A stretch of 42,062 nt of DNA from Lutibacter sp. (GTDB lineage: Bacteria; Bacteroidota; Bacteroidia; Flavobacteriales; Flavobacteriaceae). Position numbers and translations under genes: made by a program. The notes under the pieces were generated by a model. That model ran no database searches, was not told the origin of the DNA, and saw only the letters and a program-made list of their open reading frames with translations. Below are positions 23,550-31,872 of the stretch, in pieces (the first letter of the stretch is position 1; each line of letters opens with the position of its first letter). The stretch is from NCBI GenBank assembly GCA_021647265.1, contig JAKIVA010000022.1, positions 1 to 42,062 of the forward strand. The letters are read 5' to 3'.

Positions 23550-24653
23550 ATGGCTACAAAAAGATTAATTGCGTTAGATGTACTTAGAGGGTTAACTATC
23601 TCTTTAATGATTTTAGTAAATAACCCAGGAAGTTGGAGCTACGTTTATGCTCCGCTAAGACATTCAAAATGGCATGGTTGTACACCAACCGATTTGGTAT
23701 TTCCTTTTTTCTTATTTATTGTTGGAGTATCCATGTGGTTTTCTTTAAAAAAATATGGAACGGGACTTACTAAAAAAGGACTTTTAAAAGTTTTAAAAAG
23801 GTTTTCAATAATTTTCTTATTAGGGCTTTTTTTAAATGCTTTTCCAAAATTTGACTTCGAACATTTACGCTTTTTTGGGGTGCTTCAACGCATAGCTATT
23901 GCTTATGGAATTGCAGCAATTTTTTGTATGCAGTTTAGTGTTAGACAGCTACTAATAATTTGTGGTTTAATTTTAGGAGGTTACTGGGCTCTCTTATTTT
24001 TTGGAGGAACGGGTGATGTATATTCTTTAGGATCAAATATTGCACAAAAAGTTGATTTATTTATTTTAGGAGAAAACCATATTTATAAAGGTTTTGGGAT
24101 TCCTTTTGATCCAGAAGGATTGGTTTCGTCAATTCCATCAATTGCTACAGTAATTATAGGTTATTTAACAGGAAGGTTAATTGAGCAATCAAACACTGTT
24201 TTAAAAGCTATTAAAAAATTAATAATCTTTGGATTAGCGAGTAGTATTTTAGGATGGTTTTGGGGGTATCTATTACCAATTAACAAACCTTTATGGACAA
24301 GTTCATATGTATTATATACAGCAGGTTTGGCAATGCTAATTTTGGCTTTATTATTATGGGTTATTGATATAAAAGGTGTAAAAAAATGGGCAAACCCATT
24401 CATTCACTTTGGAACAAACCCCCTGTTTATTTTTGTCTTTTCAGGAATTTATGCCAAAACAATAATTTATTTAGTGAAATTTACAACTCCAGATGGCGAA
24501 ATATTAACAGGTTATAGTTATTTGTATAAAGAAGTATTTGTTCCTATTGCTGGAAACATGAATGGCTCATTATTATTTGCCGTTACTCACATTATTCTCT
24601 TTTGGTTGTTAACGTACATTTTATATCGAAAAAAGATATTTATTAAAATATAA
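23550..24653 (+). CDS. Membrane acyltransferase, NagX/HGSNAT-like
   Basis: This 367-residue protein has about ten TM helices. The N-terminus KRLIALDVLRGLTISLMILVNNPGSW and the segment HSKWHGCTPTDLVFPFFLFIVGVSM carry the DUF5009/HGSNAT catalytic signature. The conserved His-containing first loop is included. Human HGSNAT transfers acetyl from cytoplasmic acetyl-CoA to glucosamine residues across the membrane. The bacterial NagX proteins are linked genetically to GlcNAc catabolism with unproven chemistry. It is translated just after the MFS gene (2-bp gap), so the two surely act together. Confidence 0.87.
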   Translation: MATKRLIALDVLRGLTISLMILVNNPGSWSYVYAPLRHSKWHGCTPTDLVFPFFLFIVGVSMWFSLKKYGTGLTKKGLLKVLKRFSIIFLLGLFLNAFPKFDFEHLRFFGVLQRIAIAYGIAAIFCMQFSVRQLLIICGLILGGYWALLFFGGTGDVYSLGSNIAQKVDLFILGENHIYKGFGIPFDPEGLVSSIPSIATVIIGYLTGRLIEQSNTVLKAIKKLIIFGLASSILGWFWGYLLPINKPLWTSSYVLYTAGLAMLILALLLWVIDIKGVKKWANPFIHFGTNPLFIFVFSGIYAKTIIYLVKFTTPDGEILTGYSYLYKEVFVPIAGNMNGSLLFAVTHIILFWLLTYILYRKKIFIKI

Positions 24654-24659
24654 ATATAA

Positions 24660-24685
24660 AAAAACTCACCAATTGGTGAGTTTTT
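24660..24685. terminator. Bidirectional terminator between nagX-like gene and tsf
   Basis: AAAAACTCACC, AATT and GGTGAGTTTTT form a perfect 26-nt palindrome with A/T runs on both sides. It serves the two convergent transcripts, 6 bp after the plus-strand stop and 20 bp after the tsf stop. Confidence 0.9.
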
Positions 24686-24705
24686 AATAGCTATTTAATG
24701 TGTGT

Positions 24706-25671
24706 TTATACTAAAGAAACACGTTTAAAATCAGTAACTTCAACACCTTTAGATTTAACATAATCTGCCACTGTTTGTTTTTCATCTTTTATAAAGTTTT
24801 GGTCTAAAAGACATAGCTCCTGATCTAAAGTTGTATTATCAGAAATAAAGCGTTCTAATTTTCCAGGAAGAATTCTATCCCAAATTTGTTCAGGTTTACC
24901 TTCCGCCTTAAGTTCAGCTTTTATATCTTCTTCAGCTTTTGCAATAATTTCATCGGTTAATTGTAATCTTGAAATATAGCTAGGTACATGTTTCAATGTT
25001 TTGCCTAATCTCTCTAATTCAATATTTTCTTTTTCAATTACGGCTATACGTGCTTCAGTTTCTGAAGCTACAAATGCAGGGTCTAAATCTTTATAAGATA
25101 ATGTGGTTGCTCCCATAGCTGCAGCTTGCATAGAAATATCTTTTGCAACAGTTTCAGCATCATCAATATTTGCAGATAATGCAGTTAAAGCAGCTATTTT
25201 ATTTCCTGCGTGAATGTAGAATCCTACGTATTCACCAGCAACTTTTTCAAAACCTCCAATTTCTAATTTTTCACCAATAACACCAGTTTGCTCAATTAAT
25301 TTTTCAGCAACAGTCATTCCTCCAAAATCAGCGTTTAAAAAATCTTCTTTTGAGTCACAATTAAGAGCAATGGCAGCAAATTCTTTTGCTAAATTTACAA
25401 AATCATCATTTTTAGCTACAAAATCAGTTTCACAGTTTAATGAAACAATTACACCTTGAGTGTTGGCATCATTAACTTTTGCAATAACAGCACCTTCAGA
25501 AGTTTCTCTGTCGGCTCTTTTATCGGCTACTTTTTGTCCTTTTTTTCTTAAAATACTAACTGCTTTGTCAAAATCTCCTTCTGCTTCAACAAGTGCATTT
25601 TTACAGTCCATCATACCAGCTCCGGTAGATTTTCTTAATTTACTTACTTCTGCGGCTGTAATTTTTGCCAT
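24706..25671 (-). CDS. tsf: Elongation factor Ts
   Basis: EF-Ts exchanges GDP for GTP on EF-Tu. The 321 residues have the N-terminal UBA-like part (AKITAAEVSKLRKSTGAGMMDCKNALVEAEGDFDKAVSILRKKG) and the core with SLNCETDFVAKNDDF, the TDFV motif that contacts EF-Tu. The longer second subdomain is usual for Bacteroidota. It follows rpsB by 52 bp, the classical rpsB-tsf order, and ends at a bidirectional terminator. Confidence 0.97.
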   Translation of the reverse strand: MAKITAAEVSKLRKSTGAGMMDCKNALVEAEGDFDKAVSILRKKGQKVADKRADRETSEGAVIAKVNDANTQGVIVSLNCETDFVAKNDDFVNLAKEFAAIALNCDSKEDFLNADFGGMTVAEKLIEQTGVIGEKLEIGGFEKVAGEYVGFYIHAGNKIAALTALSANIDDAETVAKDISMQAAAMGATTLSYKDLDPAFVASETEARIAVIEKENIELERLGKTLKHVPSYISRLQLTDEIIAKAEEDIKAELKAEGKPEQIWDRILPGKLERFISDNTTLDQELCLLDQNFIKDEKQTVADYVKSKGVEVTDFKRVSLV

Positions 25672-25723
25672 TTTATTTTATAATTTTTTGTTGAATAATA
25701 AGTATTCAACTATTGAACATTTA

Positions 25724-26467
25724 TTATTTTTTTACTTCAGTTTTTCCTGCTTTTGCTTCAACTGCTTTTTCTTTATTTGCTTTTCTTTCAGCCAAACCTT
25801 CAGCAATTTCTTCTATAAGAAAACCTAATACTTTGGTAATAGATTTAGAAGCATCATCATTTGAAGGTATTACATAATCAATACCTCTTGGGTCAGAGTT
25901 TGTATCAATCATTGCAAAAATTGGAATATTTAATTTTTTAGCTTCAGCAACAGCAATATGTTCTTTTTTAACATCAACTACAAAAATAGCGCCTGGTAAA
26001 CGAGTCATATCAGTAATTGAACCTAAGTTTTTTTCTAATTTTTCTCTTTGACGGTTTATTTGTAATTTTTCTCTTTTAGAAAGTGCATCAAAAGATCCAT
26101 CTTGCTTCATTCTATCAATTATAGCCATTTTTTTAACAGCTTTTCTAATAGTAATAAAGTTAGTTAACATACCACCTGGCCATCTTTCGGTAATGTAAGG
26201 CATGTTTACACTCTTAGCTTTGTCAGCTATAATTTCTTTAGCTTGTTTTTTGGTAGCTATAAAAAGTATTTTTCTACCAGAAGCCGCAATTTTTTTTAGA
26301 GCTTCAGCAGCTTCCTCAATTTTTGCAGCAGTTTTGTAAAGGTCGATAATGTGAACTCCGTTTCGTTCTCCATAAATATATGGAGCCATATTTGGATCCC
26401 ATTTTCTTGTTAGGTGACCAAAGTGTACACCTGCATCTAATAATTCTTGAATTTCAATTTTTGTCAT
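25724..26467 (-). CDS. rpsB: Ribosomal protein S2
   Basis: uS2 is a late-binding small-subunit protein that also autoregulates rpsB-tsf in E. coli. The 247 residues contain ELLDAGVHFGHLTRKWDPNM, YGERNGVHIIDLYKT, TKKQAKEIIADKA, RWPGGMLTNFITI and FAMIDTNSDPRGIDYVIPSNDDA, all family hallmarks. The C-terminus is a Lys/Ala/Glu-rich tail. It lies 171 bp after rpsI. That gap holds a large hairpin (26494-26542) and no recognisable promoter box, so rpsB may be reached from the rplM promoter. Confidence 0.97.
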   Translation of the reverse strand: MTKIEIQELLDAGVHFGHLTRKWDPNMAPYIYGERNGVHIIDLYKTAAKIEEAAEALKKIAASGRKILFIATKKQAKEIIADKAKSVNMPYITERWPGGMLTNFITIRKAVKKMAIIDRMKQDGSFDALSKREKLQINRQREKLEKNLGSITDMTRLPGAIFVVDVKKEHIAVAEAKKLNIPIFAMIDTNSDPRGIDYVIPSNDDASKSITKVLGFLIEEIAEGLAERKANKEKAVEAKAGKTEVKK

Positions 26468-26638
26468 CTGTATTTAGTTTACGTTCCGTTGAGTTAGCAA
26501 TAGGGAAGTAGCGAAAATCGATCTTCCCTATTTGGATGCTAAACTTTTTTCAGTCATTGACTGATCAACAACAACTTTGTTTTAATTTTAATTTCAATGA
26601 GCCACCTAATAAATTGGTGAAATAATTCACAAGTACAA
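26468..26638 (-). other. Structured rpsI-rpsB intergenic leader
   Basis: Reading toward rpsB, this gap has three inverted repeats. GTGAA/TTCAC lies near 26616-26629. CACC/GGTG lies near 26601-26617, partly competing with the first. CAGTCA/TGACTG lies near 26551-26563. The large rpsB hairpin follows. No TAnnTTTG box is seen. Confidence 0.55.
26494..26542 (-). ncRNA. Candidate cis-regulatory hairpin in the rpsB leader
   Basis: AATAGGGAAG (26499-26508) and CTTCCCTATT (26523-26532) form a perfect 10-bp stem. TTAGC (26494-26498) and GCTAA (26538-26542) extend it by five pairs across a one-sided bulge. The apical loop can add CGA/TCG. There is no T-tract, so it is not a terminator. It ends 26 nt before the rpsB ATG, the position of an S2 autoregulatory leader. 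S2 binding is inference. Confidence 0.6.
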
Positions 26639-27025
26639 TTAACGTTTTGAGAATTGGAATTTTTTTCTTGCTTTCTTTTGACCGAATTTTTTACGTTCAA
26701 CCATTCTAGGATCTCTAGTAAGTAAGCCTTCAGGCTTAAGAATTGTTCTGTTTTCAGGATCTAATTCAATTAAAACTCTTGAAATAGCTAAACGAATTGC
26801 TTCTGCTTGTCCTGTTACTCCACCTCCAAAAACATTTACTTTAATATCAAATGCTTCAGCATTATCTGTTAAATTTAATGCTTGCATTACTTTATATTGT
26901 AAATGAGGTGTTGTAAAGTAGTTTTTAAAATCTTTTTTATTAACGGTAATATTCCCTTTTCCTTCAGAAACATAAATACGAGCAACTGCCGTTTTTCTTC
27001 TACCTATTTTGTGTATTGTATCCAT
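26639..27025 (-). CDS. rpsI: Ribosomal protein S9
   Basis: uS9 has the C-terminal tail that reaches the decoding P-site. The 128 residues include IGRRKTAVARIYVSEGKGNITVNKK, VFGGGVTGQAEAIRLAISRVL and the basic end MVERKKFGQKKARKKFQFSKR, with the conserved terminal Lys-Arg. Its ATG overlaps the rplM stop by one base (TAATG), which indicates translational coupling. Confidence 0.97.
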   Translation of the reverse strand: MDTIHKIGRRKTAVARIYVSEGKGNITVNKKDFKNYFTTPHLQYKVMQALNLTDNAEAFDIKVNVFGGGVTGQAEAIRLAISRVLIELDPENRTILKPEGLLTRDPRMVERKKFGQKKARKKFQFSKR

Positions 27026-27480
27026 TATCTAAGATCGTTAAGGTTAATAGCTTTTGGTGTTTGAGCAGCTTGTTCATGCTCTGTGCCAGCATACACATAC
27101 AAGTTTCTGTATAAAGCACTTCCTAATTTAGTTTTAGGTAACATCCCTTTTACTGCTTTTTCAACAAGACGTGTTGGTTCTTTTTCAAACATTTCTGTTG
27201 CAGTTAATGATCTTTGTCCTCCTGGATAACCTGTGTGACGAATGTATGTTTTGTCACTCCATTTTTTACCAGTTAACTTAATTTTTTCTGCGTTGATAAC
27301 CACTACATTGTCTCCACAATCTACATGAGGAGTGTAATTTGGTTTGTATTTACCTCTAATTAGCATTGCTATTTTAGAAGCTAGACGACCCAACGTTTGA
27401 CCGTCTGCATCAACTAATACCCACTCTTTGGTAACGGTATTTTTGTTAGCTGATACTGTTTTGTAACTTAATGTATTCAC
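27025..27480 (-). CDS. rplM: Ribosomal protein L13
   Basis: uL13 is an early-assembly large-subunit protein. The 151 residues contain KEWVLVDADGQTLGRLASKIAMLIRGKYKPNYTPHVDCGDNVVVINAEKIKLTGKKW, then HTGYPGG and the GMLPKTKLG motif. It is first in the rplM-rpsI unit and is driven by a complete Bacteroidota promoter (27537-27567). Its leader opens with a short hairpin. Confidence 0.97.
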   Translation of the reverse strand: MNTLSYKTVSANKNTVTKEWVLVDADGQTLGRLASKIAMLIRGKYKPNYTPHVDCGDNVVVINAEKIKLTGKKWSDKTYIRHTGYPGGQRSLTATEMFEKEPTRLVEKAVKGMLPKTKLGSALYRNLYVYAGTEHEQAAQTPKAINLNDLR

Positions 27481-27518
27481 AATTAAATTCTTTGTTATAG
27501 TTAAACATTTATTTTTTT

Positions 27519-27534
27519 CTCCCTAAAAAGGGAG
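27519..27534 (-). ncRNA. 5'-terminal hairpin of the rplM leader
   Basis: On the minus strand CTCCC(T), loop and (A)GGGAG form a 5-6 bp GC-rich stem. It starts almost at the predicted transcript start and is followed by seven A, not T. It is therefore a leader element rather than a terminator. It could protect the 5' end or bind L13; neither is shown. Confidence 0.45.
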
Positions 27535-27536
27535 TG

Positions 27537-27567
27537 CAAATGTACAAACTATTATTTAGATAACAAA
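27537..27567 (-). promoter_or_regulatory. rplM promoter
   Basis: Minus strand: TTTG at 27567-27564, exactly 19 bp, then TACATTTG at 27544-27537. This is a full match to the Bacteroidota -33/-7 consensus and one of the best promoters in the window. Confidence 0.8.
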
Positions 27568-27633
27568 CAGTGGTTTATGGTTATTTTTAATTGCATAGAA
27601 AGAGGAATATCTATTATTTACTTTTGGCTTAAA

Positions 27634-30456
27634 TCAATGTGCTTCTAGCCAGTTTTTTCCTTCGCCAATATCTACAGTTAATGGCACTGAAAGTTTAAAA
27701 GCGTTTTCCATTTCTTGTTTAATAATAGGTTTTAACGCAGTTAATTCGTCGTTATAAATATCAAAAACCAATTCATCATGGACTTGCAGTAACATTTTTG
27801 AATTAAATTTTTCTTTTTTGAATCGTTTGTAAATATTAATCATTGCAATTTTTATAATATCTGCAGCACTTCCTTGTATTGGTGCATTTACTGCATTTCG
27901 TTCATCTCCAGAACGAACGATAGCATTTTGAGAATTGATATTTTTTAAATACCTGCGGCGTCCTAAAATTGTCTCAACATATTCATTTTCACGTGCAAAA
28001 TCTATTTGATTTGAAATATATTGTTTTAAGGTGGGAAATGTTTTGTAATAACTATCTATTAATTCTTTAGCCTCAGCTCTCGTTTTGTTTAATTGTTGTG
28101 CTAAAGTAAAAGCTCCTTGCCCATAAATAATACCAAAATTAACGGCTTTAGCATCTCCACGTTGCTCTCTGGTAACTTCATTTAGTGGTATTCCGTAAAT
28201 TTTTGCCGCAGTAGAAGCATGAATATCTTCACCTCTATTGAAAGATTCTATCATACTTTTATCATTACTTAAAGAAGCAATAATACGTAGCTCAATTTGT
28301 GAGTAATCAGCTGAAACTAAAGTGTAATCTTCATTTCTTGGTACAAAAGCTTTTCTAACTTGTCGTCCTCGTTCAGTTCTAATGGGAATGTTTTGAAGAT
28401 TCGGATTAATAGAGCTTAACCTTCCTGTTGCTGCTACTGCCTGACTAAAAGTTGTGTGAATACGACCTGTTTTTTTGTTTATTTCATTTGGTAAAGCATC
28501 AACATAGGTGTTTTTTAGTTTTACCAATCCACGCCATTCCAATATTTCTTTTACTATTTTATGTTTTGGAGCTAGTTTTGATAAAATTTCTTCACCAGTT
28601 GCATATTGGCCTGTTTTGGTTTTTTTTGGTTTCTCAACTAATTTTAAGTGCTCAAACAAAACGTCGCCCAGTTGTTTTGGAGAAGCTAGGTTAAATTCAA
28701 TATTGGCTTCTTTGTAAATGATGTTTTCTAAGTTTTGTATGTCTTCTATTAATTTTTCAGATAATGAATTTAAAAAATCAGCATCAAGCCTAATCCCCTC
28801 TAATTCCATATAAGCTAATACGCGAAGCAGCGGAATTTCAATATCAGTGTATAGTTTTTTAAGATTCAACTTAGCCATATCCTTTTCGAAAATTAATTTC
28901 AACTGTAAAGTTAAATCAGCTTTCTCAACTGCAAAATCGGCTTGTTTTTCTAATTCAATTTTGTGTAAGGAGCGTTGGTTTTTCCCTTTTTTCCCAATCA
29001 ATGATTCTAAACGGGTTGGCTTGTAATTTAAATAAGTTTCAGAAAGAACATCAAGATTATGGCGCATATCTGGATTTAACAAATAGTGTGCTAACATAGT
29101 ATCAAACAAATTTCCCTTTAATTTGATGGAATAATTATGAAGAACTTTAATGCTATACTTTATATTATGACCTATTTTTTCAATGGTTTTATTTTCAAAA
29201 AACGAACTAAATTCTTTTAAAATTTCTTTTGTTTCTTTTTTATTTTCTGAAAGATTAACAAAGTATCCTTTTCCTTTTTCGTAACAAAATGAAACACCAA
29301 TAATATCAGTTTCGAAAGAGTTTGTACCAACAGTTTCTATATGGAAACTTACAGATTTTTGAACTAGTAGTTTCTCAAGTAATAATTTTCTTGAAAATGA
29401 GGTGTCAACGAATTGATAAAAATGCTCAGCATTTTCAGTGGTTTTGTACCCCGAATTATTTTCTGTATTCTCTTCAGTAACAGCAAATAAGTCAAATTGA
29501 TGTGATGTTGCTGAGGGTTGTGGTTTTTCGGTACCTTTTTCTTTTTGAGTATGTTCTTTATGTTTGGGGAAAGATTCGAATATTTTTGGAAGACTATCAG
29601 CAATACGTCTAAATTCTAATTCTTTAAAAATTTCGGTTGTTTTGTTAAAATCAGGATGATTTAACTCGAAGTCTTTTTCGTGAAATTTCACAGGGCAGTC
29701 TAATAAAATGGTTGCCAACCGTTTGGAAAGTAATCCAAGTTCTTTGTTTGCCTCCACTTTTTCTCTCATCTTTCCTTTGAGTTCATGTGTATTTGCTAAT
29801 AAATTTTCCATACTTCCGTATGTTTTTAAAAACTTTTTGGCAGTTTTGTCTCCAACACCAGGTAATCCAGGAATATTATCAACAGCATCTCCCATCATTC
29901 CCAAATAATCAATTACTTGTTCGGGTCTTTCAACTTCAAATTTTTTCTGAACTTCAGGAATTCCCCATATTTCAATACCATTACCCATTCGAGAAGGTTT
30001 GTACATGAAAATATTTTCTGAAACAAGCTGCGCAAAATCTTTATCAGGAGTCACCATAAAAGTTTGAAATCCTTCTTTTTCAGCTTGTTTAGAGAGTGTT
30101 CCAATTAAATCATCAGCCTCAAATCCTTCTTTTTCAATAATTGGAATATGCATTGCTTCTAATATTTTGTGAATGTAAGGAACAGCAATTTTAATGGCTT
30201 CAGGTGTTTCTTTTCGGTTAGATTTATATTCAGGAAAAGCTTCAGAACGAATATGAGAACCTCCTTTATCAAAGGCAACGGCTAAATGGTTTGGTTTTTC
30301 ACGTTTTATAACATCTAAAAGAGAATTGGTAAAGCCTAAAATGGCAGAAGTATCCATTCCTTTAGAGTTAATTCTGGGGTTTTTAATAAGTGCGTAATAA
30401 CCACGAAAAATAAGTGCATAAGCATCTAAAAGAAAAAGGCGTTTTTGAGTAGACAT
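27634..30456 (-). CDS. polA: DNA polymerase I with degenerate proofreading site
   Basis: PolA fills gaps and removes RNA primers. The 940 residues keep the 5' nuclease (VAFDKGGS, GFEADDLIGTL, VTPDKDFAQLV) and the family A polymerase (motif A SADYSQIELRI, motif B DAKAVNFGIIYGQG, motif C QVHDELVFD). The 3'-5' exonuclease domain (about 355-525) is present but its metal-binding residues are gone. E. coli Asp355, Asp424, Tyr497 and Asp501 correspond here to His372, Ser435, Phe508 and Lys512, and only Glu374 (E. coli Glu357) remains. The enzyme is therefore probably unable to proofread, as known for Taq and Bst polymerases. The frame is intact, with no sign of sequencing error around these sites. 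Confidence 0.96.
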   Translation of the reverse strand: MSTQKRLFLLDAYALIFRGYYALIKNPRINSKGMDTSAILGFTNSLLDVIKREKPNHLAVAFDKGGSHIRSEAFPEYKSNRKETPEAIKIAVPYIHKILEAMHIPIIEKEGFEADDLIGTLSKQAEKEGFQTFMVTPDKDFAQLVSENIFMYKPSRMGNGIEIWGIPEVQKKFEVERPEQVIDYLGMMGDAVDNIPGLPGVGDKTAKKFLKTYGSMENLLANTHELKGKMREKVEANKELGLLSKRLATILLDCPVKFHEKDFELNHPDFNKTTEIFKELEFRRIADSLPKIFESFPKHKEHTQKEKGTEKPQPSATSHQFDLFAVTEENTENNSGYKTTENAEHFYQFVDTSFSRKLLLEKLLVQKSVSFHIETVGTNSFETDIIGVSFCYEKGKGYFVNLSENKKETKEILKEFSSFFENKTIEKIGHNIKYSIKVLHNYSIKLKGNLFDTMLAHYLLNPDMRHNLDVLSETYLNYKPTRLESLIGKKGKNQRSLHKIELEKQADFAVEKADLTLQLKLIFEKDMAKLNLKKLYTDIEIPLLRVLAYMELEGIRLDADFLNSLSEKLIEDIQNLENIIYKEANIEFNLASPKQLGDVLFEHLKLVEKPKKTKTGQYATGEEILSKLAPKHKIVKEILEWRGLVKLKNTYVDALPNEINKKTGRIHTTFSQAVAATGRLSSINPNLQNIPIRTERGRQVRKAFVPRNEDYTLVSADYSQIELRIIASLSNDKSMIESFNRGEDIHASTAAKIYGIPLNEVTREQRGDAKAVNFGIIYGQGAFTLAQQLNKTRAEAKELIDSYYKTFPTLKQYISNQIDFARENEYVETILGRRRYLKNINSQNAIVRSGDERNAVNAPIQGSAADIIKIAMINIYKRFKKEKFNSKMLLQVHDELVFDIYNDELTALKPIIKQEMENAFKLSVPLTVDIGEGKNWLEAH

Positions 30457-30577
30457 TAATTTTATATTGAAATTTAAATGAAAGTAAAAGTACTAAAATC
30501 AATTTTAACAATTGATTAATTAAGTTCATTAATTGGTTTGTTACTTAAAATGTATATTTACTCAAATTAAAATTTAA

Positions 30578-31786
30578 ATGATTCGTTGGTTACTATTTGT
30601 TGTTATTGTTTTATTTATTGATTTTTATGCTTTTCAAAGTGTAAAAACAGTTACTAAAAATAAAGTTTGGTTTCTGTTTTACTGGTTAATTTCATTTTTA
30701 ATTTTAGTAAATTTTATAATAAAACTTACAAATTTTAATAGCTCAAAGGGTTTTACACAGGATGTAATGTTAGCAATAGGGTTTTTAATTTTAGCTATAG
30801 TACCAAAATTTATAGCTGTTGTTGTGTTGCTTTCAGAAGATATTTTTAGAATTTTTAAAGGGGTAATTTTATTTTTTTCATCAGAACCACTAACTCATTT
30901 TCCTGAACGTAGAGAAGTAGTTTCTAAAATAGCTTTGGGTTTGGCAGCAATACCTTTTGGCTCTATAATTTATGGAATGACAAAAGGAAAATACAATTAT
31001 CAGGTACTGAAACACACCTTGTTTTTTGAAGATTTACCTGAAGCATTTGATGGGTTTAAATTAACACATATCTCAGATATACACAGCGGGAGTTTTGACG
31101 ATGAATTAAAAATTAAACATGGAATTGATTTGATAAATAAACAAGAATCGGATGTTATTTTATTTACTGGAGACATTGTGAATAATAAAGCAGATGAAAT
31201 GAACCCTTGGATTAAAGATTTTAAACGATTGAAAGCGAAGTACGGTAAATATTCTGTGTTGGGAAATCATGATTATGGAGAATATGTTAAATGGAAAAGC
31301 AAAGATGAAAAAGAACAAAACTTTCAGGAAATTAAAAATATTCACCCAAAAATAGGATTTAACTTACTGTTAAATGACAGCATTTATTTGGAAAAGGGAA
31401 ACGATAAAATAGCACTGATTGGAGTTGAAAATTGGGGGGTACGTTTTAAAAAAGCAGGAAATTTAGATTTGGCATCATCAAAAATTAAAAAAGAAGATTT
31501 TAAAATACTATTAAGTCATGACCCCTCACATTGGAATACAGAAGTTAAAACCCATAAAAATAATTATCAGTTAACTTTAAGTGGCCATACCCATGGAATG
31601 CAATTTGGGATTGAGAGACCTGGGTTGAAATGGAGTCCAATACAATATGTGTATAAACAATGGGCGGGTATATATAAAGAGTTTAATAAGTACATTAATG
31701 TGAATAGAGGTTTTGGTTTTTTAGCATTTCCAGGCCGAGTTGGTATTTGGCCTGAAATAACCGTAATTACACTGAAAAAGAAGTAA
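30578..31786 (+). CDS. Membrane-anchored metallophosphoesterase
   Basis: This 402-residue protein has about four N-terminal TM helices (about 1-20, 28-48, 62-88, 112-130) followed by a calcineurin-like phosphoesterase domain. The motif set is complete: SDIHSG near 167, FTGDIVNN near 197, LGNHDYG near 228, LLSHDPSHW, and SGHTHGMQFG near 336. The arrangement resembles YkuE/YaeI-type enzymes, which in some bacteria act on lipid headgroups; substrate unknown. It diverges from polA. A -7-like TATATTTA lies at 30553-30560, one mismatch from the consensus. Confidence 0.92.
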   Translation: MIRWLLFVVIVLFIDFYAFQSVKTVTKNKVWFLFYWLISFLILVNFIIKLTNFNSSKGFTQDVMLAIGFLILAIVPKFIAVVVLLSEDIFRIFKGVILFFSSEPLTHFPERREVVSKIALGLAAIPFGSIIYGMTKGKYNYQVLKHTLFFEDLPEAFDGFKLTHISDIHSGSFDDELKIKHGIDLINKQESDVILFTGDIVNNKADEMNPWIKDFKRLKAKYGKYSVLGNHDYGEYVKWKSKDEKEQNFQEIKNIHPKIGFNLLLNDSIYLEKGNDKIALIGVENWGVRFKKAGNLDLASSKIKKEDFKILLSHDPSHWNTEVKTHKNNYQLTLSGHTHGMQFGIERPGLKWSPIQYVYKQWAGIYKEFNKYINVNRGFGFLAFPGRVGIWPEITVITLKKK

Positions 31787-31811
31787 ATACTCCTTTTTTA
31801 AATTAAAATGC

Positions 31812-31819
31812 TACATTTG
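31812..31819 (+). promoter_or_regulatory. -7 box of the thioredoxin-fold gene
   Basis: TACATTTG matches TAnnTTTG exactly. The leader of about 48 nt contains an AT-only hairpin (TTTTTTGA at 31836-31843, TCAAAAAA at 31853-31860). Confidence 0.55.
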
Positions 31820-31872
31820 TATATAGAAATTATTGTTTTTTGAGTTTTTTATTCAAAAAAATATAAAAGGTT

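Noticed and set aside
26494..26542. rpsB leader hairpin as an intrinsic terminator of rplM-rpsI
   Set aside because: No T-tract follows on the minus strand; the sequence after the stem is mixed.
29364..30008. Open frames in other frames of polA
   Set aside because: The polA frame is fully supported by motifs over its whole length; the others are chance openings in AT-rich DNA.
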